A stretch of DNA of 64,000 nucleotides from the NCBI RefSeq assembly GCF_008974245.1, contig NZ_BBZI01000007.1:515629-579628 (forward strand), in the 5' to 3' direction. This DNA is from Streptomyces abyssomicinicus. GTDB taxonomy: Bacteria; Actinomycetota; Actinomycetes; Streptomycetales; Streptomycetaceae. The notes beneath the pieces were generated by a model. The model did no database searches and was not told the origin of the DNA. It saw nothing but the letters and a program-made list of their open reading frames with translations. Both the position numbers and the translations under genes were made by a program. The stretch's first letter is position 1. Each line of letters begins with the position of its first letter. Positions 24,617 to 33,435 of the stretch are shown one piece after another.

Positions 24617-26656
24617 TCAGCGCAGGAATGCCGCGGCGACGCCGGCGTCGACGGGGACGTGCAGGCCGGTGGTGTGGGACAACTCCCCGCCGGTGAGGGC
24701 GAAGACGGCGTTCGCGACGTGCTCGGGGAGCACTTCGCGCTTGAGGAGGGTCCGCTGGGCGTAGAACTCGCCGAGCTTCTCCTCCTCGATTCCGTAGGTG
24801 GCGGCGCGCTGGGCGCCCCATCCGCCGGCGAAGATCCCGGATCCGCGCACCACACCGTCCGGGTTCACTCCGTTGACGCGGATCCCGTGCTCGCCCAACT
24901 CGGCGGCGAGGAGCCGCACCTGATGGGCCTGGTCGGCCTTGGTGGCGGAGTAGGCGATGTTGTTCGGGCCGGCGAAGACGGCGTTCTTGGAGGCGATGTA
25001 GACGATGTCGCCGCCCAGGCCCTGGGCGGTCATCACGCGGGCGGCCTCGCGGGAGACGAGGAAGGAGCCGCGGGCCATGATGTCGTGCTGGAGGTCCCAG
25101 TCGCGGGCGGTGGTCTCCAGAAGCGGCTTGGAGATGGAGATGCCGGCGTTGTTGACGACGAGGTCGACACCGCCGAAGGCGAGAACGGCCTCGCGGAACG
25201 CGGCGGCGATCTGCTCCTCGGACGTGACGTCCACGGTCACCGCCACGGCCTTGTCCGCACCGCCCAGCTCCTCGGCGACCGAGGCGGCGTTGTCGCCGTT
25301 CAGGTCCGCGACCACGACGCAGGCACCCTCGGCGACCAGGCGCCGGGCGACGGCCTTGCCGATGCCGGACCCCGCACCCGTCACCAGTGCGACGCGGGTC
25401 GCGAGGGACTTCGGCTTCGGCATGCGCCGCAGCTTGGCCTCCTCCAGCTCCCAGTACTCGATGCGGAACTTCTCCGCCTCCTCGATGGGGGCGTAGGAGG
25501 AGACGGCCTCCGCGCCGCGCATCACGTTGATCGCGTTGACGTAGAACTCGCCCGCGACCCGGGCGGTCTGCTTGTCCTTGCCGAAGGAGAACATCCCGAC
25601 GCCGGGGACCAGGGCGATCGCGGGGTCGGCGCCGCGCATCGCGGGGGAGCCGGCGGTGGCGTGCCGGGCGTAGTAGGCGGCGTACTCCTCGCGGTACTCG
25701 GCGTGCAGCTCCCTCAGCCGGGTCACGGCCTCGTCCAGCGGCGCGTCGGCCGGCAGGTCCAGCACCATCGGGCGGACCTTGGTGCGCAGGAAGTGGTCCG
25801 GGCAGGACGTGCCCGATGCCGCCAGGCGTGGGTGCTGGTCGTGGGCCAGGAAGTCGAGGACGACCTGGGAGTCGGTGAAGTGGCCGACCTGCGGCCGGTC
25901 CTGGGAGGCCAGGGACCGGATCACCGGCGCGAGCGCGGCGGCCCGCTCCCGACGCTCCTCCTCGCCCAGCGCGCCGTAGCCCTCCAGGGGCGCGCCGAAC
26001 GGCCGCTCCCTGCCCCGCTCGACGAGGAAGGCCTCCGCCGTGCGGATCATCCACAGGGCGTTGGTCTCGCACTCCTGGGCACTCCCGCCCCAGGCGGTGA
26101 TTCCGTGCCCGCCGAGGACCACGCCGACGGCGTCGGGGTGCGCCTCCTTGACGGCCGCGATGTCCAGGCCGAGCTGGAAGCCGGGCCGGCGCCACGGCAC
26201 CCAGGCCACCTTCCCGCCGTAGCACTCCGCGGTCAGCTTCTCGCCGTCGGCGGCGCAGGCGAGGGCGATGCCGGAGTCGGGGTGGAGATGGTCGACGTGC
26301 GGGGCGTCCACCAGGCCGTGCATGGCGGTGTCGATCGAGGGAGCGGCGCCGCCTCTGCCGTGCAGGCAGTAGTCGAAGGCGGCGACCATCTCGTCCTCGC
26401 GCTCGACGCCCGGGTAGACGTCCTTCAACGCCCGCAGCCGGTCGAGGCGCAGCACGGCCAGGCCGTCCTCGGTGAGCGTGCCGAGGTCGCCGCCGGATCC
26501 CTTCACCCACATCAGCTCCGTGTCGGAGCCGGTGACCGGGTCGGTGACGGTGCCTTTGACCGAGGCGTTGCCGCCGGCGTAGTTGGTGTTCCGGGGGTCG
26601 GAGCCCAGCCGGTGCGCGCGGCCGAGGAGCGCGGCGACTTCGGGGTGGGTGGCCAT
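24617..26656 (-). CDS. Bifunctional rhamnulose-1-phosphate aldolase / short-chain dehydrogenase
   Basis: A 679-residue fusion. The N-terminal class II aldolase part (~1-400) has NTNYAGGNASVKG near residue 25, VDHLHPDSGIALA near 120 and GGHGITAWGG near 180, giving the zinc His residues. The C-terminal SDR part has TGAGSGIGKAVARRL near 425, NNAGIS near 502 and YSATKADQ near 566 with the catalytic Tyr/Lys. This matches RhaEW-type enzymes, which split rhamnulose 1-phosphate to DHAP and lactaldehyde and oxidise the latter. Start 26656 has GAAGGA about 9 bp upstream. It lies 112 bp after the isomerase gene. Confidence 0.93.
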   Translation of the reverse strand: MATHPEVAALLGRAHRLGSDPRNTNYAGGNASVKGTVTDPVTGSDTELMWVKGSGGDLGTLTEDGLAVLRLDRLRALKDVYPGVEREDEMVAAFDYCLHGRGGAAPSIDTAMHGLVDAPHVDHLHPDSGIALACAADGEKLTAECYGGKVAWVPWRRPGFQLGLDIAAVKEAHPDAVGVVLGGHGITAWGGSAQECETNALWMIRTAEAFLVERGRERPFGAPLEGYGALGEEERRERAAALAPVIRSLASQDRPQVGHFTDSQVVLDFLAHDQHPRLAASGTSCPDHFLRTKVRPMVLDLPADAPLDEAVTRLRELHAEYREEYAAYYARHATAGSPAMRGADPAIALVPGVGMFSFGKDKQTARVAGEFYVNAINVMRGAEAVSSYAPIEEAEKFRIEYWELEEAKLRRMPKPKSLATRVALVTGAGSGIGKAVARRLVAEGACVVVADLNGDNAASVAEELGGADKAVAVTVDVTSEEQIAAAFREAVLAFGGVDLVVNNAGISISKPLLETTARDWDLQHDIMARGSFLVSREAARVMTAQGLGGDIVYIASKNAVFAGPNNIAYSATKADQAHQVRLLAAELGEHGIRVNGVNPDGVVRGSGIFAGGWGAQRAATYGIEEEKLGEFYAQRTLLKREVLPEHVANAVFALTGGELSHTTGLHVPVDAGVAAAFLR

Positions 26657-26768
26657 GTGCGATCGGTCCTTCACGGTCGAGAGGGAGCGGGACGAGGAAC
26701 GGGGAGCGCCGTGCTCCGACGGGGAGGGAATCGGCCCGGTCCTGTGGACCGGGAGCGGGAGGCCGCGG

Positions 26769-27938
26769 TCATGCTCCCCAACCGGCCTGTTCGCCGCCGA
26801 CCCGGTCGGTGGCGATCCGCTCCTGCCACCCGGAAGCGGCGTAGGCGGCGAGAGGGTCCGGTGCGAGACCCTGCTCCTCCCGCAGTTCGCGCAGCAGCGG
26901 GCGCACGTCGGTGTTGTACGCGTCCATCAGCACCGCGTTCGCGGCGAGGACGTCACCCGCGTGCTGGGCGGCGGCGAGCGCGTCGAGGTCGACGAGGAGG
27001 GCCTTGGCGGTGGCCTCCTGGACGTTCATCACGGAGCGGATGACGGCCGGGATCTTCGCCTCGATGTTGTGGCACTGGTCGAGCATGAAGGCCACGTCCG
27101 CGGCCGGGGCAAGGCCGCCGTTCTTCGTGACCTCGTGCATGATCCGGAACAGCTGGAAGGGGTCGGACGAGCCCACCATCAGATCGTCGTCGGCGTAGAA
27201 GCGCGAGTTGAAGTCGAAACCGCCGAGCTTCCCCTCCCGCAGGAGGAAGGCGACGATGAACTCGATGTTGGTGCCGGGGGCGTGATGGCCGGTGTCCACG
27301 ACCACCCGCGCCTTGGGTCCCAGTTTGAGGCAGTGGGCATAGGACGTACCCCAGTCCGGGACATCGGTGGTGTAGAAGGCCGGTTCGAAGAGCTTGTACT
27401 CCAGGAGCAGGCGCTGCTCGTCGCCGAGCCGCTCGTACACCTCCGCCAGAGCGGCGGCGAGACGGTCCTGACGGGCGACGACGTCGTCCTGGCCGGGGTA
27501 GTTGGTGCCGTCGGCGAACCACAGCTTCAGGTCGGACGAGCCGGTGGCGTCCATGATGTCGACGCACTCCAGAAGATGGCCGACGGCCTTGCGGCGCACC
27601 TTCGCGTCCGGGTGGCAGACGCTGCCCAGCCGGTAGTCGTCGTCCTGGAAGGTGTTGGAGTTGATCGCGCCCAGCCGCAGACCGCGTTCCGCGGCGTACG
27701 CCGCGAGAGCGGTGTAGTCGTCGACCCGGTCCCAGGGGATGTGCAGGGAGACCTTCGGGGCGACCCCCGTGAACTCGTGCACCTTCGCGGCGTCGTCGAG
27801 CTTCTCCCACGGCGTCCTGGGTACGCCTGGCTGAGCGAACACCTTGAAGCGGGTTCCCGAGTTCCCGTAGCCCCAGGAGGGTGTCTCGACGGTCTGGGCC
27901 TTGAGCGCGGCCTTCACGGCGTCCCGCACGTCAGTCAT
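26769..27938 (-). CDS. rhaI: L-rhamnose isomerase
   Basis: A 389-residue TIM-barrel isomerase converting L-rhamnose to L-rhamnulose, first gene of the rha operon. Family segments include SLHIPWDRVDDY near residue 64, NSNTFQDDDY near 93, DLKLWFADGTNYPGQ near 137, VVVDTGHHAPGTNIE near 213 with metal ligands and GGFDFNSRFYADDDL near 240. It resembles the RhaI group (Pseudomonas, actinobacteria) rather than E. coli RhaA. Start 27938 has GAGGTTG upstream; the longer reading to 28064 crosses operator sequence. It is divergent from the LacI regulator. Confidence 0.93.
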   Translation of the reverse strand: MTDVRDAVKAALKAQTVETPSWGYGNSGTRFKVFAQPGVPRTPWEKLDDAAKVHEFTGVAPKVSLHIPWDRVDDYTALAAYAAERGLRLGAINSNTFQDDDYRLGSVCHPDAKVRRKAVGHLLECVDIMDATGSSDLKLWFADGTNYPGQDDVVARQDRLAAALAEVYERLGDEQRLLLEYKLFEPAFYTTDVPDWGTSYAHCLKLGPKARVVVDTGHHAPGTNIEFIVAFLLREGKLGGFDFNSRFYADDDLMVGSSDPFQLFRIMHEVTKNGGLAPAADVAFMLDQCHNIEAKIPAVIRSVMNVQEATAKALLVDLDALAAAQHAGDVLAANAVLMDAYNTDVRPLLRELREEQGLAPDPLAAYAASGWQERIATDRVGGEQAGWGA

Positions 27939-27980
27939 TGGGCAACCTCGGAACCAGGGCCGCGCTGGGAGCGTCGGCAC

Positions 27981-27996
27981 AATGAATCGTTTCATT
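27981..27996. promoter_or_regulatory. Operator-like palindrome 1 for the rhamnose LacI regulator
   Basis: The perfect inverted repeat aatgaa-tcgt-ttcatt lies 43 bp upstream of the isomerase start in an A+T-richer pocket. It shares the core TGAATCsTTTCA with a second site at 28049-28060, which supports a LacI-family operator role. Confidence 0.7.
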
Positions 27997-28048
27997 TCTA
28001 CCGAAGCAGAGGCCGAGCGAGTGGTCAAGGGGTATGCAGGGCATTGGT

Positions 28049-28060
28049 TGAAAGGATTCA
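28049..28060. promoter_or_regulatory. Operator-like palindrome 2 for the rhamnose LacI regulator
   Basis: The plus strand reads tgaaaggattca, whose complement TGAATCCTTTCA differs from site 1 by one base. It lies 77 bp upstream of the regulator start, fitting autoregulation or looping between two sites 66 bp apart. Confidence 0.65.
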
Positions 28061-28136
28061 TCAAGGGCGAGGAGTGGTGAGGAGTGGCGGCCTAGGATGG
28101 CGCGTACACGGATTCGAGGCGAACGGACGGTCGGCA

Positions 28137-29153
28137 GTGGTGGGCATCAAGGAGGTGGCGCGTCAGGCGGGCGTCTCCGTGGGAACGGTCTCCAACGTCC
28201 TCAACAGGCCCGAGCGTGTCTCCGGGGAGGTCCGGGCCCGTGTCCACGCGGCGATCGACCTGTTGGGGTACGTCCGGAGCGAGTCGGCACGGCAACTGCG
28301 CGCCGGCCACAGCCGCATGCTCGGGCTGCTGGTCATGGACACCGGGAACCCCTTCTTCGCCGCCCTCGCCCGGGGCACCGAGCGGGTGGCCGCCGAAGCC
28401 GGCCTCGGCGTGATGGTCTGCAACAGCGCCGAAAGCGTTGCGGCCGAACAGGCGTACTTGTCGCTCTTCGCCGAGCAGCGTCTCCGCGGGGTCCTGTTGG
28501 CGCCGGTCGCGTCCGACGGGGAACCGTGGGAGGCGCTGCGGCGCGCGAGCATCCCGTTCGTGGTCGTCGACCGGGCCGTCGACGACCAGGTGGCCTGTTC
28601 GGTGGCCGCCGACGATGTCCAGGGAGGCCTGCTCGCGGGCCGGCACCTGCTCGCCGCCGGCCATCGGCGCATCGCCTACGTGGGCGGTCCCGGTCAGCTG
28701 CGGCAGGTCCGGGACCGGCGGGAGGGCCTGGCCCGTGCGGCGGAGGAGGCGGGGCTGGGCGCCGACGCGATCGTCGACGTCCCGGCCGAGAGGCTGGACG
28801 TCGGCGCCGGCCGGGACGCCGGGGCCCGGCTCATCGGACTCTCGCCCCGGCCGACGGCCGTCTTCTGCGCGAACGACCTCCTGGCCCTGGGCGTCATGCA
28901 AACGACCTTCGACGCGGGCGTGCGCGTCCCGGAGGACCTCGCCGTCGTCGGCTACGACGACATCGAGTTCGCGGAGGCGAGCCTCATCCCGCTGACCTCG
29001 GTGCGCCACCCGGCCGCGGAGATCGGGCGTCTCGCGGCCGGGCTCCTGCTGCGGGAGATCGAGCCGACGGACCTGGAGCACGGTCACCGGCACACCGGCA
29101 TCGTCCTCCAGCCGGAGCTCGTCGTCCGCAGGTCGAGCACACCGCGGTCCTGA
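28137..29153 (+). CDS. LacI-family regulator of the rhamnose operon
   Basis: A 338-residue LacI/GalR regulator. The helix-turn-helix is IKEVARQAGVSVGTVSNVLN at residues 4-23, followed by the hinge helix SARQLRAGHSRMLG and a periplasmic-binding-like core (~60-330) with AVVGYDDIEFAEASLIPLTSV near 280. Two adjacent GTG codons (28137 and 28140) can start it. It is divergent from rhaI, with two matching palindromes between them, so it most likely represses the rha genes until rhamnose or a derivative binds. No autoinducer can be read from sequence. Confidence 0.9.
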   Translation: MVGIKEVARQAGVSVGTVSNVLNRPERVSGEVRARVHAAIDLLGYVRSESARQLRAGHSRMLGLLVMDTGNPFFAALARGTERVAAEAGLGVMVCNSAESVAAEQAYLSLFAEQRLRGVLLAPVASDGEPWEALRRASIPFVVVDRAVDDQVACSVAADDVQGGLLAGRHLLAAGHRRIAYVGGPGQLRQVRDRREGLARAAEEAGLGADAIVDVPAERLDVGAGRDAGARLIGLSPRPTAVFCANDLLALGVMQTTFDAGVRVPEDLAVVGYDDIEFAEASLIPLTSVRHPAAEIGRLAAGLLLREIEPTDLEHGHRHTGIVLQPELVVRRSSTPRS

Positions 29154-29177
29154 CCCGAGCCCGCGCCTGCCCTCCCG

Positions 29178-29211
29178 CCGCGCGGTGTCGGGGGCCCCTC
29201 GGGCCGCGCGG
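29178..29211. terminator. Hairpin between convergent LacI and FAH genes
   Basis: Two copies of the self-complementary ccgcgcgg (29178-29185 and 29204-29211) flank an inner ggggcccc, giving a strong bidirectional hairpin about 25 bp after the regulator stop. The rest of the 312-bp gap (29154-29465) shows no gene. Confidence 0.5.
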
Positions 29212-29465
29212 GGTCGGGCGAGGTCGCCGACTCGAGAGACCCGGCGCCCGGCGAGCCGGGCCGGGACGCGCATCACGTCGTCCCGCTCTCCACCGGGGAA
29301 GACGGCGAGCAACTCGCCGTCGACCTGTCCGGCGACGTCGGCCGGGCGACGGTGCTCAGGTCGAATCCTCCCCGCCCCGCGAGGCGTTGAGCACGGCAAC
29401 GCGCGCGGGACGGTTCCGGACCGGCACCTCCGGTCCGGGACCACCCCGTACGGCGAACGGGCGGA

Positions 29466-30329
29466 TCAGCCGCGGCGGTGCCCCGGACGGGACGCGTACG
29501 GCGTGGCGCAGGAGCCGTCCACGCCCACCTCGAGACGGCCGATCCTCTCTATCTCGACGACGACGCGGTCGCCGCCGCGGAGCGGGCCCACTCCGGCGGG
29601 CGTGCCCGTGGCGATCACGTCGCCGGGGTACAGGGTCATCACGGAGGAGGCGTAGGCGACCAGCTCACGGACACCGAAGATGAGGCACTCGGTGTTGGTG
29701 CTCTGCCGTGTCTCGCCGACCACCTCGCAGCGCAGGTCGAGCCGGTCGGGATCGGCGATCTCGTCGGCGGTCACGACCCACGGGCCGATGGGGGTGAAGG
29801 TGTCGAAGGACTTGCGGGTGGAGCGGTCCTCGCCGGAGCGGACGGTGATGTCCAGCAGGCAGGTGTACCCGAAGACGTGGTCGAGGGCGTCCTCGGCGCT
29901 GACGTGGGACGCGGTCCGGCCGATGACGACGGCCAGTTCGCCTTCCTGGTCGGTGCGGATGTCGGAGTAGGGCAGGACGATGTCCTGGCCGGGCCCGATC
30001 ACGGACGAGTTCGCCTTCAGGAAGACGCCCAGATCGGCGATGGACGTGGGGTAGTCCATCTCGGCCTTGTGGTCGAGGTAGTTGACCGGAGCGCCGATGA
30101 TCTTGCCGGGCCGGGGCAGCGGTGCCTCCAGTGTCACCCCGGCCAGCGGTACCCGGGGCCCGCGGGCCGCGTCGAGCACCGGCCCGGAGCCGTCGGACGC
30201 CGCCTCGATGTACTGGTGGAGCGCGCCTGCCGGGCCGGCGGAGAGGGGTGCGACCTGGTCGGTCACGTCGGTGATGGTGTCGCCGTCGACGATGCCGAGA
30301 CGTCCCTTGTCGAACAGGGCCAGACGCAT
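29466..30329 (-). CDS. Fumarylacetoacetate hydrolase-family protein (gentisate branch)
   Basis: A 287-residue FAH-fold enzyme. Diagnostic segments are KIIGAPVNYLDHKAEM near residue 74, DQEGELAVVIGR near 127 with the metal-binding acidic residues, VFGYTCLLDITVRS near 151 and LYPGDVIATGTPAGVGP near 236. The gene is 36 bp downstream of the gentisate dioxygenase gene, so hydrolysis of fumarylpyruvate or maleylpyruvate to pyruvate and a C4 acid is the most likely reaction. No maleylpyruvate isomerase gene is present nearby. It is the third and last gene of this short operon. Confidence 0.85.
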   Translation of the reverse strand: MRLALFDKGRLGIVDGDTITDVTDQVAPLSAGPAGALHQYIEAASDGSGPVLDAARGPRVPLAGVTLEAPLPRPGKIIGAPVNYLDHKAEMDYPTSIADLGVFLKANSSVIGPGQDIVLPYSDIRTDQEGELAVVIGRTASHVSAEDALDHVFGYTCLLDITVRSGEDRSTRKSFDTFTPIGPWVVTADEIADPDRLDLRCEVVGETRQSTNTECLIFGVRELVAYASSVMTLYPGDVIATGTPAGVGPLRGGDRVVVEIERIGRLEVGVDGSCATPYASRPGHRRG

Positions 30330-30365
30330 CGTGGCCTCCTTGAGGGTGTCGAAGTAGCGGGGTGA

Positions 30366-31403
30366 TCAGGCGCCGGGGTCGGCGCTCTCGCTGCGGTACA
30401 GGCCCAGGGAACGCATCACGGGCTCGTCGCTGTACGAGAACAGGACCGCGTCGGCGGACTTCGAGGCGTTCAGGTGCCGGTAGGAGGCCCAGCCCGGTAC
30501 GGCGAAGGTGTCGTTCTCGGCCCAGTCCAGGCGCTCGCCGTCGACCACGGTGGTGCCTTCGCCGCGGACGACGCTGAAGACGGTCGAGGCGGTGCGGCGG
30601 CGGCCCGCCCCCGTGAAGCCGGGGCGCAGCCGCTGGATCCGGCAGCCGATGGTGGGCATGACGGGGCCGCCGGTCCAGGGGTTGGTGTACTCCAGGACGA
30701 TGCCGTCGACGTCGCTGCCCTCGGCGGTGTCGGCGACGGCCTCCAGCGCCCGGCCGGTCTCCTGCCAGGTGTAGCGGGTGACCGGCGAGTTCGGCCCGTC
30801 AGGAGTGATCCAGGCGGGGGTCAGGCGGCCGTGGAGGAACTGACGGCTGCCGGCGTCGTCGGGGCGGGTCACGGGCTGCAGCCGCTGGGGGTACTTCTCG
30901 TAGAAGCCCGCCTCCAGCGCGTTGACGAGGGGGTAGTCCAGTGCGTCGAGCCAGATCATCGGCGCGTCGCCCTCGTGGGTGTGGTCGTGCCAGTGCCAGC
31001 CAGGGGTGAGCAGCAGGTCGCCGGGTGACATGAAGACACGCTCGCCGTTGACGGTGGTCCAGGCGCCGTCGCCCTCGAGGATGAACCGGAAGGCGTTGGA
31101 GGTGTGCCGGTGGGCCTGGGCGGTCTCGCCGGGCAGGATGATCTGCAGGCCGGCGTAGAGGGTGCTGACCGTGGCGGGAGGGTCGGTGAGCCCGGGGTTG
31201 ACGAGCATGAGGACCCGTCGTTCGGCCTCGTCCAGGGACAGGGTCCGGGAGAAGTGCAGCAGGTGCGGCCGCAGTTCCTTCCAGCTCCACCGGTAGGGGA
31301 CGGCCCTGCTGCGGGGCTGGGCGGGGAAGAGGTTGCCGTAGAACCGCCACAGCGGTGCGGCGCCGAGGCCGTCGAGGGCCTTGTAGGCGGGGTCGTCGTT
31401 CAT
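30366..31403 (-). CDS. Gentisate 1,2-dioxygenase (bicupin)
   Basis: A 345-residue double-cupin dioxygenase. The N-terminal cupin has the iron site QAHRHTSNAFRFILEGDG near residues 101-118 with a following PGWHWHDHTHEG stretch near 140. The C-terminal cupin is more degenerate (FSVVRGEGTTVVDGERL near 281), as in known enzymes. It ring-opens gentisate to maleylpyruvate using Fe(II) and O2. Start 31403 (MNDDPAYKALDGLG) matches the family; the longer reading to 31664 is a shadow. It sits between a 3-hydroxybenzoate 6-hydroxylase-like gene and an FAH gene. Confidence 0.9.
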   Translation of the reverse strand: MNDDPAYKALDGLGAAPLWRFYGNLFPAQPRSRAVPYRWSWKELRPHLLHFSRTLSLDEAERRVLMLVNPGLTDPPATVSTLYAGLQIILPGETAQAHRHTSNAFRFILEGDGAWTTVNGERVFMSPGDLLLTPGWHWHDHTHEGDAPMIWLDALDYPLVNALEAGFYEKYPQRLQPVTRPDDAGSRQFLHGRLTPAWITPDGPNSPVTRYTWQETGRALEAVADTAEGSDVDGIVLEYTNPWTGGPVMPTIGCRIQRLRPGFTGAGRRRTASTVFSVVRGEGTTVVDGERLDWAENDTFAVPGWASYRHLNASKSADAVLFSYSDEPVMRSLGLYRSESADPGA

Positions 31404-31425
31404 GGTGTCTCCTCGCGGTGGTCTC

Positions 31426-32640
31426 TCACGGGGTGATGGCGTGCCGGAGGTCGCCGGCGGGGGTCCACACCCAGGCGATGTCGTCGAAGTCCTGGGCGGT
31501 GCGGCCGGACAGGAGCTGGTTGCGCAGGACGGCGCCCATGCCGTCCAGGTGGCAGATCTCGCCGAAGCGCCGGGCGTTGGTCTGGATCGACGCGGCCCGC
31601 TCCGTTCGCACGGCGGCGTAGGCGGCGAAGGCGTCTTCCGGGCGGTCGTGCTCGCGCAGGGCACGGCCCAGGGCGACGGCGTCCTCCAGGGCCTGACAGG
31701 CGCCTTGGGCCAGGTACTGCAGCATCGGATGCGCGGCGTCGCCCAGCAGCACTATGCGGCCGTGGACCCAGTCGCTGATCGGCAGGCGGTCGAAGAGCGG
31801 CCAGCGCCGGTCCCTCGCGACCAGAGGGAGCGCGTCGCGCACGGTGTCGCAGGCGCCGGCGAACCGCTCCTCCAGCTCGGCCTCGGTGCCCCAGTCGTCG
31901 GAATCCGGGTCGTAGTGGTCACTCTCGAAGACGGCGACCTGGTTGTAGAGCTCGCCGCGCCGTACGGGGTACTGGACCAGGTGCATGCGCGGCCCGGCCC
32001 AGACGACGACCGACTCCGTCCTGGCGTGCTGGGCCATCGAGCCCGTCATGCTGCCGACGGGCAGGGCGCCGCGGTAGGCCACGTACTGCGAGCAGACGGG
32101 GTCCCCGTCGTCGACGAGGATCTGCCGCAGCCGGGAGTGCAGGCCGTCGGCGGCCACCACGGCGTCCGCCGACAGCCACTCGGCCGTCTCCGCGAAGCGG
32201 AGGCGCACCCGCGCCGGGGTCTGCACCGCGTCGGTGACGGTGTGGCCGGTGCGCAGGGTGACCGACGGGTGCTCCTGGCAGGCGGCGAGCAGCGCTCCGT
32301 GAAGGTCGGTGCGGTGGGTGACGAGGTAGGGATGCCCGAAGCGGGCTCGGTAGGCGTCGCCGCGCAGGTCGAGAGCGGTGACCTGCCGGCCGGTGAGCGC
32401 GTCCATCATGACGAGCTGGGGCGGGGCGACGGCGGAGCGCCGCACGGCGTCGAGGACGCCGAGTTCCTCCAGCGCCAGGGAGGCGTTCGGAGCGAGCTGG
32501 AGGCCGGCTCCGATCTCGCCGAACCGGGCGGCGCGCTCCACCACGGTCACGCGGTGGCCGGCGCGAGCGGCGGCGAGGGCGGCGGCCAGGCCGCCGATGC
32601 CGCCGCCGACGACGGCGATGTGCAGGGGCGAGGTCGTCAC
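31426..32640 (-). CDS. FAD-dependent aromatic hydroxylase, 3-hydroxybenzoate 6-monooxygenase-like
   Basis: A 404-residue class A flavoprotein hydroxylase. It shows the FAD motif AVVGGGIGGLAAALAAARAG at residues 9-28, the NADH/FAD motif VVAADGLHSRLRQ near 160 and the GD motif VLLGDAAHPMLQYLAQGA near 290-307, where the M-Q-Y-L-A-Q variant is typical of salicylate and 3-hydroxybenzoate hydroxylases. Position next to gentisate dioxygenase argues that it makes gentisate from 3-hydroxybenzoate or salicylate. It has a GTG start. A hairpin upstream (32752-32769) separates it from the CoA-transferase operon, so it probably has its own promoter in the 144-bp gap. Confidence 0.88.
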   Translation of the reverse strand: MTTSPLHIAVVGGGIGGLAAALAAARAGHRVTVVERAARFGEIGAGLQLAPNASLALEELGVLDAVRRSAVAPPQLVMMDALTGRQVTALDLRGDAYRARFGHPYLVTHRTDLHGALLAACQEHPSVTLRTGHTVTDAVQTPARVRLRFAETAEWLSADAVVAADGLHSRLRQILVDDGDPVCSQYVAYRGALPVGSMTGSMAQHARTESVVVWAGPRMHLVQYPVRRGELYNQVAVFESDHYDPDSDDWGTEAELEERFAGACDTVRDALPLVARDRRWPLFDRLPISDWVHGRIVLLGDAAHPMLQYLAQGACQALEDAVALGRALREHDRPEDAFAAYAAVRTERAASIQTNARRFGEICHLDGMGAVLRNQLLSGRTAQDFDDIAWVWTPAGDLRHAITP

Positions 32641-32751
32641 GGGCAGGGCCTCCTTGAGGGACGGGGTCGATCCGCCTCCCGACGTGAGGTCTCTTCCGCG
32701 TCGGGATCATTGGTGTACGGACCATCGGGGCAGGAGCGGGGCCCTCGGCGC

Positions 32752-32769
32752 GGGTCCGCGTGCGGACCC
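32752..32769 (-). terminator. Hairpin after the CoA-transferase genes
   Basis: A gggtcc/ggaccc stem with loop gcgtgc lies 15 bp past the stop of the B subunit gene on the minus strand and marks a likely operon end. Confidence 0.5.
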
Positions 32770-32784
32770 AGGGCGGCGGACCGG

Positions 32785-33435
32785 TCAGCGGGCGGCTGCG
32801 TCGCTGCCGAGGTGCACGGGGGCGCCGGTGCGGGCGCGGATGTCCTCGACGGTGACGCCGGGGGCCGCCTCCACCAGGGCGAGGCCGTGGCCGGTGACGT
32901 CCAGGACGCCGAGGTCGGTGATGACGCGGTCGACACAGGCGCGGCCGGTCAGGGGGAGGGTGCAGTTCTCGACGATCTTCGGGGTGCCGTCCTTGGCGGT
33001 GTGCTCCATCAGGACGACGACCCTGCGCGCACCGTGGACGAGGTCCATGGCTCCGCCCATGCCCTTGACCATCTTGCCGGGGATCACCCAGTTGGCGAGG
33101 TCGCCGGCCGCCGAGACCTGCATGGCGCCGAGGACGGCGGTGTCGACGTGGCCGCCGCGGATCATCCCGAAGGACAGGGCGGAGTCGAAGAACGACGCCC
33201 CGGGCAGGGTGGTGACGGTCTCCTTGCCGGCGTTGATCAGGTCGGGGTCGACCTCGTCCTCGGTCGGGTAGGGGCCGGTGCCCAGGATGCCGTTCTCCGA
33301 GTGCAGCACCACATGTACGCCGGCCGGCACGTACGCGGGGATCAGGGTCGGCAGGCCGATGCCGAGGTTCACGTACGAGCCGTCGGCGAGTTCGGCGGCG
33401 GCCCGTGCGGCCATCCGGTCGCGGGTCCAGGCCAT
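32785..33435 (-). CDS. 3-oxoacid CoA-transferase subunit B
   Basis: A 216-residue beta subunit. The catalytic glutamate motif SENGILGTGPYP lies near residues 46-57, with NLGIGLPTLIPAYVP near 23 and GGAMDLVHGARRVVVLMEH near 126. Together with the A subunit it transfers CoA from succinyl-CoA to a 3-oxoacid (3-oxoadipate or acetoacetate). Its start overlaps the A subunit stop by one base. PcaJ-type and ScoB-type enzymes cannot be told apart here; the aromatic context favours a 3-oxoadipate-like substrate. Confidence 0.92.
   Translation of the reverse strand: MAWTRDRMAARAAAELADGSYVNLGIGLPTLIPAYVPAGVHVVLHSENGILGTGPYPTEDEVDPDLINAGKETVTTLPGASFFDSALSFGMIRGGHVDTAVLGAMQVSAAGDLANWVIPGKMVKGMGGAMDLVHGARRVVVLMEHTAKDGTPKIVENCTLPLTGRACVDRVITDLGVLDVTGHGLALVEAAPGVTVEDIRARTGAPVHLGSDAAAR

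Noticed and set aside
24542..27043. Long plus-strand open frame opposite the rha genes
   Set aside because: Antisense artefact; the minus strand encodes clear aldolase-SDR and isomerase motifs.
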